Assembly (NCBI RefSeq): GCF_034059295.1
Contig: NZ_CP139141.1
Location: 4,385,001 to 4,449,000, forward strand
Direction: 5' to 3'
Source: Pseudomonas sp. HR96
GTDB lineage: Bacteria; Pseudomonadota; Gammaproteobacteria; Pseudomonadales; Pseudomonadaceae
DNA: 64,000 nt
Shown: positions 11,654-20,279 of the stretch, in pieces
Position numbering within the stretch: the stretch's first letter is position 1
Layout: each line of letters begins with the position of its first letter
Translations under genes and position numbers: made by a program
Notes under the pieces: model-generated
What the model was told of the DNA's origin: nothing
What the model saw: only the letters and a program-made list of their open reading frames with translations
Databases searched by the model: none

Positions 11654-11877
11654 GGGTCTGCCTCTAAGTGCATCCGCAAAGACCCATGCTCCAAAGCTGC
11701 GCATGCCGTGTAAGACTCGAGAGTCACCCTGGCAGCTTTGTCGGCGGGGATTTGCGAAAACGATTGAAATGAAGGAATCGTCAGGGAGTGTCCGCGAGTA
11801 CGGACGTTGCAACCGAAGCGGGCTTCGGGGATTGCGCTACCTGAACGTGGCCTTGTTAAAGGCCGGCGCGCACTATA
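11654..11877 (-). promoter_or_regulatory. Long structured leader and promoter of the helicase gene
   Basis: On the minus strand a TATAGT minus-10 box lies at 11877-11872, giving a predicted leader of about 210 bases before the ATG. The leader contains hairpins, for example CCGAAGCCCGCTTCGG and GTCCG paired with CGGAC. Long leaders are known for cold-inducible helicase and csp mRNAs. The minus-35 box is weak. The stretch 11878-11969 shows nothing else. Confidence 0.45.
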
Positions 11878-11969
11878 CCTGAAATCCCCGCTTACGTGAG
11901 GATTTTTTACAGGATCGCAGCCAACGGGTCCAGTTCGCTGAACCCTTTCATCCTGTTTTTCATGAGGGC

Positions 11970-12749
11970 TCAGGAAGCAGGCCGGATCTGCGCGATCAGC
12001 GTCTCCAGCGAATAGCCCAGGCGCGGCGCCAGGGCAGCGGCGCGCTGACTCAGCCCGGGCAGGTCCAGGCTCTGCTCCAGGTCCGCCGGCACCAGCACGA
12101 TCACATTGCCCTCCTTCACCGGCAACTCCCAGTAGTGGCGATGGTAGAGGCCGCGCAGCAATGCCGCGCCCAACGGCTTGCCGTCGTCGCCAGCCCACTG
12201 ATTGATGACCAGCCAGCCGCCGGGGTTAAGGCGCTGCTGGCAGCTTTCCAGAAACCCCCAGCCCAGATGTGCCGGGGCCGGCCCGTGGTCGGTGTAGAGG
12301 TCGACGAAGATCAGATCCGCAGGCTCGGCCGTCGGCAGCAACTGCACGGCGTCACCGACCCGGACGTAGAGCCGCGGGTCGTCGTCCAGGCCCAGGTACT
12401 CGATGGCCAGGCGCGGCACGTCGGGGCGCAGCTCGATGCACTCGACGTCCTCGAGCGGCAGAAACTGCAGGCATGCCTGGGTCAAGGTCCCGGCGCCAAG
12501 GCCGAGAAACAGCGCGCTGTCCGGCTGCTCGTGGCACAGCGCGCCAATGAGCATGGCGCGGGTGTAGTCGTATTCCAGCCAGGTGGGGTCGGCGGTAAAC
12601 ACGCAGCTCTGCTCGATGGCGTCGCCAAACTCGAGAAAGCGGTAATCCTCCACCTCCAGCACGCGGATCATGCCGAAGTCATCGTGGACCTCGGCGAGGA
12701 TGCGTTCGACGCGCTCGGGCGCGCTCGCAGTCAGATTGTCGTCTTGCAC
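11970..12749 (-). CDS. Spermidine synthase-like protein
   Basis: A 259-residue Rossmann-fold protein of the spermidine synthase superfamily. The nucleotide-binding glycine motif is FLGLGAGTLTQ near residue 82, followed by CIELRPDVP and an LIFVDLYTDHGPAP box in the active-site region. True spermidine synthases usually have GGGDG, so this one is probably a family member of unknown substrate. The start is a GTG at 12749. It is divergent from DAHP synthase. Confidence 0.78.
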   Translation of the reverse strand: MQDDNLTASAPERVERILAEVHDDFGMIRVLEVEDYRFLEFGDAIEQSCVFTADPTWLEYDYTRAMLIGALCHEQPDSALFLGLGAGTLTQACLQFLPLEDVECIELRPDVPRLAIEYLGLDDDPRLYVRVGDAVQLLPTAEPADLIFVDLYTDHGPAPAHLGWGFLESCQQRLNPGGWLVINQWAGDDGKPLGAALLRGLYHRHYWELPVKEGNVIVLVPADLEQSLDLPGLSQRAAALAPRLGYSLETLIAQIRPAS

Positions 12750-12887
12750 CGTGGCGGCCTGTTACCAAGGGTAAAAGCGGCGATTGTCGGACACCCAGGG
12801 CAATGGAGCCAGGCTTTTTTTGCGCCTCACCACTGATGCCAGCCTGATAAGATGCCCTCCTCTTCCAAAAACAACAGAGCCCAGCCC

Positions 12888-14243
12888 GTGACCACCCAAC
12901 CCTGGAGCCCCGCCAGCTGGCGCGGCTTGCCGATCGAGCAGCAACCGCAGTACCCCGACGCCGCGCACCTGGCCAAGGTTGAACAGAGCCTGGCCAGCTA
13001 CCCGCCGCTGGTATTCGCCGGGGAAGCCCGCGAGCTGCGTCGCCAATTCGCCGAAGTCACCGAAGGCCGCGCTTTCCTCCTGCAGGGTGGCGACTGCGCG
13101 GAGAGCTTTGCCGAGTTCTCGGCGGCGAAGATTCGCGACACCTTCAAGGTGCTGCTACAGATGGCCATTATCATGACCTTTGCCGCTGCCTGCCCGGTAG
13201 TCAAGGTCGGGCGCATGGCCGGACAGTTCGCCAAGCCGCGGTCGGCCAACGACGAAGTGATCAACGGCGTGACCCTGCCCGCCTACCGCGGCGACATCGT
13301 CAACGGTATCGGCTTCGACGCTGCCAGCCGCGCCCCCGACCCGGAACGCCTGATCCAGGCGTACCACCAGTCCACCGCCACCCTCAATCTCTTGCGGGCG
13401 TTCGCGCAAGGCGGCTTTGCCGACCTGCATCAGGTGCACAAGTGGAACCTGGATTTCATCGCCAACTCGGCCCTGGCCGACAAGTATCATCAGTTGGCCA
13501 ACCGCATCGACGAAACCCTGGCATTCATGCGCGCCTGCGGGATGGACAGCTCGCCGCAGTTGCGCGAGACCTCGTTCTTCACCGCCCACGAGGCTCTGCT
13601 GCTCAACTACGAAGAAGCCTTCGTGCGCCGCGACAGCCTCACCAACGACTATTACGACTGCTCGGCGCACATGCTCTGGATCGGGGACCGCACGCGCCAG
13701 CTGGGCGGCGCCCACGTCGAGTTCCTGCGTGGAGTGCACAACCCGATCGGGGTCAAGGTCGGCCCGAGCCTGCAGCCCGAGCAGTTGCTGCGCCTGATCG
13801 ACGTGCTCAACCCGGACAACGACCCGGGCCGCCTCAACCTGATCGCGCGCATGGGCAACGGCAAGGTTGGCGAGCATCTGCCGGGGCTGATTCGCGCCGT
13901 GCAGCGCGAAGGCCGCAAAGTGCTGTGGAGCAGCGACCCGATGCACGGCAATACCATCAAGGCCAGCAGCGGCTACAAGACCCGGGATTTCGCGCAGATA
14001 CTCGGCGAGGTCAAGGAGTTCTTCCAGGTGCACCAGGCCGAGGGCAGCCATGCAGGCGGCATTCATATCGAAATGACCGGGCAGAACGTCACCGAATGCA
14101 TCGGCGGCGCCCGCCCGATCACCGAGGATGGCCTGTCGGACCGCTACCACACCCACTGCGACCCGCGCATGAACGCCGACCAGTCGCTGGAACTGGCGTT
14201 CATGATTGCCGAGACGCTCAAGCAGGTGCGACGCCCGAGCTGA
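12888..14243 (+). CDS. Class II DAHP synthase (3-deoxy-7-phosphoheptulonate synthase)
   Basis: A 451-residue plant-type (AroA-II) enzyme that condenses PEP and erythrose-4-phosphate in the first step of the shikimate pathway. Visible hallmarks are [44 protein letters not shown] and the C-terminal THCDPRMNA. The GTG at 12888, starting MTTQPWSP, matches the family N terminus; an upstream ATG at 12852 adds 12 residues. An AAAAACAA stretch at 12866-12873, just upstream, resembles an A-rich Hfq/Crc target motif, but this is weak evidence. Confidence 0.92.
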   Translation: MTTQPWSPASWRGLPIEQQPQYPDAAHLAKVEQSLASYPPLVFAGEARELRRQFAEVTEGRAFLLQGGDCAESFAEFSAAKIRDTFKVLLQMAIIMTFAAACPVVKVGRMAGQFAKPRSANDEVINGVTLPAYRGDIVNGIGFDAASRAPDPERLIQAYHQSTATLNLLRAFAQGGFADLHQVHKWNLDFIANSALADKYHQLANRIDETLAFMRACGMDSSPQLRETSFFTAHEALLLNYEEAFVRRDSLTNDYYDCSAHMLWIGDRTRQLGGAHVEFLRGVHNPIGVKVGPSLQPEQLLRLIDVLNPDNDPGRLNLIARMGNGKVGEHLPGLIRAVQREGRKVLWSSDPMHGNTIKASSGYKTRDFAQILGEVKEFFQVHQAEGSHAGGIHIEMTGQNVTECIGGARPITEDGLSDRYHTHCDPRMNADQSLELAFMIAETLKQVRRPS

Positions 14244-14246
14244 CCG

Positions 14247-14459
14247 TCACTTGCCCAGCGGGTCGTCCCAGAAGTGGCGCTCGCTTTCCTGAAGGATATC
14301 GGCCCGGCTCAGGCCGATATCCTTCAGGTCGCTTTCCGACAGTTTCGCCAGCGCCCGGCGTTGCCGCGCCAGTTCGTACCAGCGGCTGATGTGATGCCAG
14401 ATGCTGGCGGACACAGCGCCTGGGCGCGCTATCAGTGCATAACCTTTTTGACCTTTCAT
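14247..14459 (-). CDS. DUF1127 small basic protein
   Basis: A 70-residue protein with the DUF1127 core RRALAKLSESDLKDIGLSRADI near residues 34-56. Family members are short, Arg-rich and in some bacteria bind RNA or help regulate phosphate, carbon or virulence genes; the role here is unknown. It is divergent from a LysR-family gene, with starts 95 bases apart. It ends three bases from the DAHP synthase stop, in convergent orientation. Confidence 0.85.
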   Translation of the reverse strand: MKGQKGYALIARPGAVSASIWHHISRWYELARQRRALAKLSESDLKDIGLSRADILQESERHFWDDPLGK

Positions 14460-14527
14460 CGTCTTGCCCTCCGAGTGGATGGCTCAAGTGTCGAGCTGGG
14501 GATAAGATCAATCCAACGAATGTTTCT

Positions 14528-14540
14528 GATGCAGTGCATC
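14528..14540. promoter_or_regulatory. Palindrome in the DUF1127/LysR intergenic region
   Basis: A perfect 6-1-6 palindrome GATGCAGTGCATC lies 14 bases before the LysR gene start. LysR regulators often bind dyads between divergent genes, so this is a candidate operator. No other feature is evident in this 95-base gap. Confidence 0.4.
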
Positions 14541-14554
14541 TCGGAGATTGATGT

Positions 14555-15409
14555 ATGTCCCAGTACCAGAGTATAGACTCCGAAGTGCTGCGCACCTTTG
14601 TCGCCATCGCCGACCACGGTGGCTTCACCCGCGCCGGCGAATCGGTCAACCGTACCCAGTCGGCGGTGAGCATGCAGATGAAGCGCCTGGAGGAAGACAT
14701 CCTGCAGCGCCGCCTGTTCGAGCGCGACGGCCGTCAGGTGCGTTTGACCGCCGAGGGGCAGATCCTGCTGGGCTACGCGCGGCGCATCCTCAAGCTGCAC
14801 AGCGAGGTGTTCACCACCCTGCGCGAACCGCACATGGTCGGCACCGTGCGCATCGGCACCCCCGACGACTACGCCATGCGCTTTCTGCCCGGCATCCTCT
14901 CCGGCTTCGCCCAGGCCTTCCCGCTGGTGCAGGTCGAAGTGCACTGCGAGAGCTCCCGGCAATTGCTGCAACGCCAGGACCTGGACCTGACCATCGTCAC
15001 CCGCGAACCGGGCCACGACGTCGGCCAGTTGCTGCGCCAGGAGCGCTTCGTCTGGGCCGAGGCGGCCGGCTTCTACCCGCACGAGCAATCGCCCATGCCA
15101 CTGGCCATGTTCAACAATGATTGTTTCTGCCGGGCCTGGGCCTGCAACGCGCTGGACGCCGAGCAGAAACCGTACCGGGTCGCCTACAGCAGCCCCAGCC
15201 TGTCAGCCATCATGGCAGTCGTCAGCGTCGGGCTGGCGGTCACGGCGCAGTTGCAGAGCCTGATCCCTGCCGACATGCGTGTGCTCGGCGCCGCCGAGGG
15301 TCTGCCGCTGTTGCCGGTGGCCAATATCATGCTGCTGCGCAACCCCGCCACGCAGTCGTCGATGACCGAAACCCTGGCCGAGCATATCGCCGAGGGTTTC
15401 CGCCTCTGA
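14555..15409 (+). CDS. LysR-family transcriptional regulator
   Basis: A 284-residue LysR-type regulator. The N-terminal winged helix-turn-helix covers residues about 8-65 (VLRTFVAIADHGGFTRAGESVNRTQSAVSMQMKRLE in short), followed by a substrate-binding domain with IGTPDDYAMRFLP and a C-terminal SLSAIMAVVSVGLAV segment. The divergent DUF1127 gene is the likely target together with itself. The effector is not predictable. Confidence 0.9.
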   Translation: MSQYQSIDSEVLRTFVAIADHGGFTRAGESVNRTQSAVSMQMKRLEEDILQRRLFERDGRQVRLTAEGQILLGYARRILKLHSEVFTTLREPHMVGTVRIGTPDDYAMRFLPGILSGFAQAFPLVQVEVHCESSRQLLQRQDLDLTIVTREPGHDVGQLLRQERFVWAEAAGFYPHEQSPMPLAMFNNDCFCRAWACNALDAEQKPYRVAYSSPSLSAIMAVVSVGLAVTAQLQSLIPADMRVLGAAEGLPLLPVANIMLLRNPATQSSMTETLAEHIAEGFRL

Positions 15410-15493
15410 CCCGCTTGCCTGACCACGCCATGCCTTGCGTAACCTCGAACGAACTCTGCGCGCACTTGCATGCTCGAAACGTACAGGAGCCGC

Positions 15494-15516
15494 TGTATAC
15501 CGACTTTGTATACCGA
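15494..15516. promoter_or_regulatory. Tandem TGTATACCGA repeats upstream of ohrR
   Basis: The 10-base sequence TGTATACCGA occurs twice, at 15494-15503 and 15507-15516, with a 13-base period. Each copy contains the GTATAC palindrome. It is about 80 bases before the ohrR start and could be a promoter element or binding site. Confidence 0.4.
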
Positions 15517-15595
15517 TGCGATCCGGCTGGTTACTATCTGCCGCGTTAAAGGTCTGGACGCTAAATTCAGACGCACCATGGAAACAAGGATCAGC

Positions 15596-16069
15596 ATGAA
15601 CACCGACCGCTCGTTGACCGACAAAAGCAAAAGCAGCTGCGATAACCTGCTGCTCGACAGTCAAATGTGTTTTGCGCTGTATTCCACCTCGTTGTTGATG
15701 ACCAAGGTCTACAAGCCGCTGCTGCAGGAACTTGGCCTGACCTACCCGCAGTACCTGACGATGATGGTGCTGTGGGAAAAGGACGGCCTCACCGTCGGTG
15801 AAATCAGCACGCGCCTGCTCACCGACCCCGGCTCGTTGACACCCCTGCTCAAGCGCCTGGAAGTGGAAGGCCTGCTCAGCCGCACGCGCAGCCGCGACGA
15901 CGAACGCGTGGTGATCGTCGAGTTGACCGAACAGGGCCGCACCCTGCGTGACAAGGCGTTGCATATTCCCCAGTGCATCCTCGACGCCACGGGCCAGTCG
16001 CTGGAGCGGCTGCAGGCGTTACAGGCGGAACTGGTGCAGATGCGCACACACCTGCAGGACACTCTTTAA
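15596..16069 (+). CDS. ohrR: OhrR organic-peroxide sensing MarR-family repressor
   Basis: A 157-residue MarR-family protein that represses ohr until organic hydroperoxides oxidise its reactive Cys. That Cys is near residue 25 in the SQMCFALYS motif, and the family signature continues with YKPLLQELGLTYPQYL. The winged helix occupies about residues 60-110. The ATG at 15596 has AAGGA 6 bases upstream; an ATG at 15578 is less well placed. It lies upstream of ohr on the same strand, with an operator-bearing gap between. Confidence 0.93.
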   Translation: MNTDRSLTDKSKSSCDNLLLDSQMCFALYSTSLLMTKVYKPLLQELGLTYPQYLTMMVLWEKDGLTVGEISTRLLTDPGSLTPLLKRLEVEGLLSRTRSRDDERVVIVELTEQGRTLRDKALHIPQCILDATGQSLERLQALQAELVQMRTHLQDTL

Positions 16070-16107
16070 GCAGTTGGCGATGACCGTTCGTCGCCAGGCT
16101 TACTGAT

Positions 16108-16136
16108 TTGAAAATTTAGCTTGCGCGCAAGATATT
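16108..16136 (+). promoter_or_regulatory. Probable ohr promoter with OhrR operator
   Basis: TTGAAA at 16108-16113 and GATATT at 16131-16136 have a 17-base spacer. The spacer contains the perfect palindrome CTTGCGCGCAAG at 16120-16131, where a repressor would block RNA polymerase. The flanking AAATTTA and TAAATTT also form an outer repeat. OhrR is the natural candidate. Confidence 0.65.
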
Positions 16137-16201
16137 AGCGCGATAAATTTAATTCACCTCTTCAACGCAACTCCCCCAAGACATCCACCGAGGACATCAG
16201 C

Positions 16202-16621
16202 ATGGAATCTCTCTACATCGCCGAAGCAACTGCAACCGGTGGCCGTGACGGTCGCGCCATTTCCAGTGACAAAGTCCTGGACGTCCAGCTGTCCACGCCC
16301 AAGGCCCTTGGCGGCGCGGGCGGCCCTGGTACCAACCCCGAGCAGCTGTTCGCGGCTGGCTACTCGGCCTGCTTCATCGGCGCCCTGAAGTTCGTTGCCG
16401 GCCAGAAGAAACAAGCCATCCCAACTGACGCCTCGATCACCGCCAAGGTCGGTATCGGCCAGATCGAAGGCGGCTTCGGCCTGGACATCGACCTGCACAT
16501 CAGCCTGCCGGGCCTGGAGCAGGCTGCTGCCCAGGCGCTGGTCGACGCTGCTCACCAGGTATGCCCGTACTCCAACGCTACCCGTAACAACGTCGACGTA
16601 CGCCTGCACGTAACTGTGTGA
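16202..16621 (+). CDS. ohr: Organic hydroperoxide resistance protein Ohr
   Basis: A 139-residue OsmC/Ohr-fold peroxidase that detoxifies organic hydroperoxides. The two catalytic cysteines are in AGYSACFIGAL near residue 60 and QVCPYSNATR near residue 124. A GAGGA ribosome-binding site lies about 8 bases before the ATG. It is encoded right after its regulator OhrR and is followed by two terminator hairpins. Confidence 0.95.
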   Translation: MESLYIAEATATGGRDGRAISSDKVLDVQLSTPKALGGAGGPGTNPEQLFAAGYSACFIGALKFVAGQKKQAIPTDASITAKVGIGQIEGGFGLDIDLHISLPGLEQAAAQALVDAAHQVCPYSNATRNNVDVRLHVTV

Positions 16622-16626
16622 GGGTG

Positions 16627-16650
16627 CAGGGTCCTGCCAGCAGGACCCTG
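16627..16650 (+). terminator. Hairpin after ohr
   Basis: CAGGGTCCTG paired with CAGGACCCTG around CCAG, without a T-run. It lies just ahead of the stronger terminator. Confidence 0.5.
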
Positions 16651-16654
16651 AAAC

Positions 16655-16690
16655 GAAAAAACCCGGCCAGGCGGCCGGGTTTTTTCGTTT
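16655..16690. terminator. Bidirectional terminator between ohr and efp
   Basis: AAAAAACCCGGCC and GGCCGGGTTTTTT form a long stem with A-run and T-run on both sides, ending both the ohr and efp transcripts. Confidence 0.88.
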
Positions 16691-16717
16691 GCGAGCGAAG
16701 CAATGTCGATAGGACTA

Positions 16718-17287
16718 TTACTTGGCGCGGCCCTTGTAGGAGCCACCTTCGCGGGTGTCGATCTCGATCATGTCGCCGATCTCGATGAAGTCGGCCACGC
16801 TCAGCTCGGTGCCGTTCTTCAGTTTGGCAGGCTTCATGACCTTGCCGGAAGTGTCGCCACGAGCCGAGCCTTCGGTGTAGTCGACCTGACGCACGATGGT
16901 GGTCGGCAGCTCTACGGAAACCAGACGGTCTTCGAAGAACACAGCTTCGCAGACGTCGGTCATGCCTTCTTCGACGAATGGCAGAACGGCTTCGATGTCT
17001 TCAGCGTTCAGTTCGTACATGGTGTAGTCGGTGGTGTCCATGAACGTGTAGCTGTCACCGCTGATGAAGGACAGGGTGGCTTCCTTGCGGTCGAGGATCA
17101 CGTCTTCCAGCTTGTCGTCGGCGCTGTAGACGGTTTCGGTCTTGTAGCCGGTCAGCAGATTCTTCAGCTTGGTCTTCATGATCGCGCTGTTGCGACCCGA
17201 TTTGGTGAATTCTGCCTTTTGCACCAACCACGGATCGTTATCGATCTTGATCACGGTACCGGGTTTCAGCTCTTTACCAGTTTTCAT
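16718..17287 (-). CDS. efp: Elongation factor P
   Basis: A 189-residue translation factor that rescues ribosomes stalled at polyproline. It has the three-domain layout beginning [18 protein letters not shown], and the modification-loop residue is Arg32 in TKSGRNSA. An arginine at this position, instead of the Lys of EpmA-type EF-P, is the hallmark of rhamnosylation by EarP, whose gene lies just upstream on the same strand. The two form a functional pair. Confidence 0.97.
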   Translation of the reverse strand: MKTGKELKPGTVIKIDNDPWLVQKAEFTKSGRNSAIMKTKLKNLLTGYKTETVYSADDKLEDVILDRKEATLSFISGDSYTFMDTTDYTMYELNAEDIEAVLPFVEEGMTDVCEAVFFEDRLVSVELPTTIVRQVDYTEGSARGDTSGKVMKPAKLKNGTELSVADFIEIGDMIEIDTREGGSYKGRAK

Positions 17288-17335
17288 ACTTGAATCCGAA
17301 TTTGAATGGGGATTTACAAAATTCCAGGCCGCGTA

Positions 17336-18469
17336 TCATATCCAATTTCGGTAAAACTGCACCAGCGCTGCGGCAAGGTCTGGCTGAACGGCTAATTGTT
17401 CGCACCAGCGCCGGGCGTGGGTACGCAGTTCCTGTTCGTGCTGCAACAGAGCCGGCCAGGCCTGGCCCATGCCCTGCCCGCGACTCCAGGCGTGCATCAG
17501 TTCACGTAACGCCTGGGCTGCGCCCGCCCCGAGCTGCGCGCAGTACAGCTCGAGCCAGGCATCGAGTTTGACCAGATGCGCGTCTTCTTCCTGTGGATAA
17601 ATGTGCCAGAGCAACGGCTGCGCCGCCCAATGTGCGCGAATGAACGAGTCCTCGCCGCGCACGGCGTTGAAATCGCAGCACCAGAGCAGTCGATCGAAAC
17701 GGTCCTGCGATACAAACGGCAATACATTGATGGTCAGCTGACCGCGCACCTCGCGCTGGCCACACTCCAGGCGTTCCACCCCCAGCCAGCGGCGCACGTC
17801 GCCCAGTACCCGGCCCTCCGGCACTAACAACTGAGTCGGCTCGGCACCGGCGGCCATGACTTCCAGCCACTCCAGCACTGCGGGGTTCTCGTAGGCGAAC
17901 AGCGAGACCAGCCGGCCTTCGCCGTGCCAGTCCACCCCCAGCTCGGCCAACAGCGCGCGCCTGGCCTGTGGATCGGCCTGCAGCCGGTCGCGTTCGACCA
18001 GCAGCCGCGCTTCGCGCAACAAGCCACCGGTGCCCGGCACGAAGCCGGGAAAGAAGAAATACTTGTGCAACCGGCTCGACTGCATGGAGGGCAGCCCGTG
18101 GCAGCCGACCACCCAGTCCTCGGCGCTCAGGTATTCCAGGTTGAGCCACAGGCAGGGCCGCTCGCGAGCGGCCATGGCGTCAATGTACTCGGGAGGAATC
18201 TTGCAGGCGAAAGCGCCGATGACCACATCGGCAACCGCCGTGTCCTGCCACTGCGTCGGCCAGCGGCGCACCTCCACGCCCTCCACCAATTGCCGATCGG
18301 CCTGTGCATCAGCGCCCGGGCACAGGCGCGCGAACGGCTGCAAGTCGTCGACCCAAAGACGCACCTGCACCTGATGCTCAGCCTGCAGCTGCCGGGCCAG
18401 ACGCCAGGTCACACCGATGTCGCCGTAGTTGTCGACCACTACGCAAAAAATATCCCAGCTTGGCCGCAC
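17336..18469 (-). CDS. earP: EF-P arginine rhamnosyltransferase EarP
   Basis: A 377-residue GT-B glycosyltransferase (formerly DUF2331) that adds rhamnose from dTDP-rhamnose to Arg32 of EF-P. Key residues are seen in VVDNYGDIGVTWR (Asp13 and Asp17) and in FNAVRGEDSFIRAHWA in the C-terminal nucleotide-sugar-binding half. The start is GTG 18469 with GGAG about 7 bases upstream. It lies 48 bases upstream of efp in the same direction. Confidence 0.94.
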   Translation of the reverse strand: MRPSWDIFCVVVDNYGDIGVTWRLARQLQAEHQVQVRLWVDDLQPFARLCPGADAQADRQLVEGVEVRRWPTQWQDTAVADVVIGAFACKIPPEYIDAMAARERPCLWLNLEYLSAEDWVVGCHGLPSMQSSRLHKYFFFPGFVPGTGGLLREARLLVERDRLQADPQARRALLAELGVDWHGEGRLVSLFAYENPAVLEWLEVMAAGAEPTQLLVPEGRVLGDVRRWLGVERLECGQREVRGQLTINVLPFVSQDRFDRLLWCCDFNAVRGEDSFIRAHWAAQPLLWHIYPQEEDAHLVKLDAWLELYCAQLGAGAAQALRELMHAWSRGQGMGQAWPALLQHEQELRTHARRWCEQLAVQPDLAAALVQFYRNWI

Positions 18470-18581
18470 GGCATCTCCCCCACATTAAAAGACCTATTAT
18501 GCCAGCCTCGGCAGGCAGCCTTGGCCGAACGTGCGACAATCAACCTGTCGCCTGCCCTGCCCCGAGTCTTTGGAGGTCGCC

Positions 18582-19064
18582 GTGCCCACCCCTCACCCGC
18601 TTGCCCCATCCCGCCGCCGCCCGCTGGACCTGCAGTTCAACGGCGCCAAGCTGGTGCTCTGCATTGCCCTGGGCGTCTGGCTCGGCGTCAGCGCCGTGGC
18701 CGGCACCGCCTGGTATGCCTACAAGACCCTTTACGGCACGCCGCCGTCGGTCCCGGTGGCGTCGGGCAAGGTGATCCGTCCTGAGCCGCCGATCAACTAT
18801 CAACCTCAGGGCGACACGCCGGACAGCGCGGCCGCCACGCCGGAACCCGATCTGCCGGCAGCGCCGCCTGCCGGCAACGACAGCGGCGCCATGTTCGATC
18901 AATACCAGCGCAACCTGCACAACCAGCAACTCGCCCAGGCCGAGCAGGAGGCCCGCAGCAACCCGCGCAACCAGTCCAATGCCAAGTGCCAGTTCTGGTT
19001 GCAGCAAGCGCAAACGGCGCCCAGCCAAAAAGCCCGTGAAAACATCGCGCAGTTCTGCGAGTGA
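18582..19064 (+). CDS. Hypothetical single-pass membrane protein
   Basis: A 160-residue protein of no recognised family. A transmembrane helix lies at about residues 22-46, followed by a long Pro/Ala/Asp-rich region and a C-terminal Gln/Asn-rich, Cys-containing segment, probably periplasmic. The GTG at 18582 is supported by a GGAGG ribosome-binding site 6 bases upstream; longer upstream starts lack one. It is divergent from earP. Confidence 0.72.
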   Translation: MPTPHPLAPSRRRPLDLQFNGAKLVLCIALGVWLGVSAVAGTAWYAYKTLYGTPPSVPVASGKVIRPEPPINYQPQGDTPDSAAATPEPDLPAAPPAGNDSGAMFDQYQRNLHNQQLAQAEQEARSNPRNQSNAKCQFWLQQAQTAPSQKARENIAQFCE

Positions 19065-19120
19065 AATGGCCTAAGCGCCCTCCTGGGCCTGAATCACAGT
19101 AAAAGACAGTTGGATGACCG

Positions 19121-19624
19121 ATGTCCCCGATCGACAAGCAACGGCTGCGACAGCTGATCGTCGAGCGCCTGAGCGCCGACCTCGAAGTGGCCCGCCGCGC
19201 GGCGCAGACCGCCTATGAAACGGCGACCCATGAAGAAAACGTTGCCGAGAACAAATATGACACTTTAGGGCTGGAAGCGTCCTATCTTGCCACCGGCCAG
19301 GCCCGGCGCATGGAAGAAATCCGCCAGGCGCTGCAGCTTTATGAAAAATCACCATTGACGCCTTATGCCCCGGCGCTCGGAATCGCCACCGGCTCGCTGG
19401 TGCTGCTGGAGGACGAAAACGGCCAACTGCAACACTTGCTTTTGGGCCCGGGTGCGGCCGGGTTGAAAATCGAGATCCAAGGGCAGATGGTCACACTGAT
19501 CACCGCCCGCTCGCCGCTGGGCCAGGGTTTGCTGGGCAAATTCCCCGGAGACGAGGTGCAGATCCGGGTCGCAGCCAGCCATCAGCGATACCTTGTGGTG
19601 CAGGTCGATGGCGTTGGCGATTAG
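19121..19624 (+). CDS. GreA/GreB-family transcription factor paralogue
   Basis: A 167-residue protein with the Gre layout: an N-terminal coiled-coil hairpin (about 5-75) and a C-terminal FKBP-like domain (about 85-160) with SPLGQGLLGKFPGDEVQI. The tip segment HEENVAENKYDTLG aligns with the GreA tip GDLKENAEY. Of the two acidic residues that position catalytic Mg2+ in RNA polymerase, the second Glu is kept (Glu43) but the first Asp is replaced by Asn40, so cleavage stimulation may be weakened. It may compete with GreA, GreB, DksA or Rnk for the secondary channel. Confidence 0.75.
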   Translation: MSPIDKQRLRQLIVERLSADLEVARRAAQTAYETATHEENVAENKYDTLGLEASYLATGQARRMEEIRQALQLYEKSPLTPYAPALGIATGSLVLLEDENGQLQHLLLGPGAAGLKIEIQGQMVTLITARSPLGQGLLGKFPGDEVQIRVAASHQRYLVVQVDGVGD

Positions 19625-19726
19625 GCCCTCTAACACCTGCATGACCACGCAAAGCGCCTGATAGAAGCACCGCTCGTCTGGAATATGGATCCGATCAACC
19701 AGAATCCCAGGCAAGGCATTTAGCCA

Positions 19727-20014
19727 CTATCGAAGACTTGGCATCGAACCTGCAAAGCCCTGAGCAAACGTTTGGGCCGCAGTTTCATTGCCAGCGCCTG
19801 GTCTGCCGGCGATTTGAACGAGGGCTTGAAACGCCTGAGCAGTGAATTTGCCGACGAACGGCTTCATGGCGACGGCCGTGCTGCCGATATAAACATCGAA
19901 GAGTTCATCTTGACGACGGTAGAGGGGGCCATTACCCTGCCACCACCGTGTTAATTGGTTCACGATTGTGTCGTCAGTCATCGTGTCACAAGAAAACGGT
20001 ACACCCCCTGACAT
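19727..20014 (-). CDS. Uncertain small ORF in AT-richer region
   Basis: A possible 95-residue (or 84-residue, from an ATG at 19981) protein with no family I recognise. Composition is protein-like, with YRRQDELFDVYIG and a hydrophobic C-terminal half, and an AGGAC lies before the ATG at 20014. Codon use differs from its neighbours. It may be a real accessory gene or a gene remnant. Confidence 0.3.
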   Translation of the reverse strand: MSGGVPFSCDTMTDDTIVNQLTRWWQGNGPLYRRQDELFDVYIGSTAVAMKPFVGKFTAQAFQALVQIAGRPGAGNETAAQTFAQGFAGSMPSLR

Positions 20015-20124
20015 TGGCAGGTCCTACCGATATGATTTGGTCGGCGGCAGTCCGTGCTCCGGGTAGTTTGGTGATACTTCGGATGATCTACGCCGAGTTG
20101 GGTGATTCTATAAAAGACAAATGA

Positions 20125-20144
20125 AATTGATTCTCGAATCAATT
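20125..20144. promoter_or_regulatory. 8-4-8 palindrome in the AT-rich gap
   Basis: AATTGATT, CTCG, AATCAATT form a perfect inverted repeat. It lies in the 770-base stretch 19625-20395, which has little convincing coding content apart from the uncertain ORF. It could be an operator or recombination site. Confidence 0.4.
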
Positions 20145-20279
20145 GACCTAGACGACTGCCTGCCTGCCTGCCGACCAGCAAGCATAACTAATGATATCCG
20201 CTGCAAGTTTGCAAGAATATCTTCAAGACCGCGTTTTGAGGGGTGCTCCTGTCTGCGTAGTCACGCATCACTCATGAAT

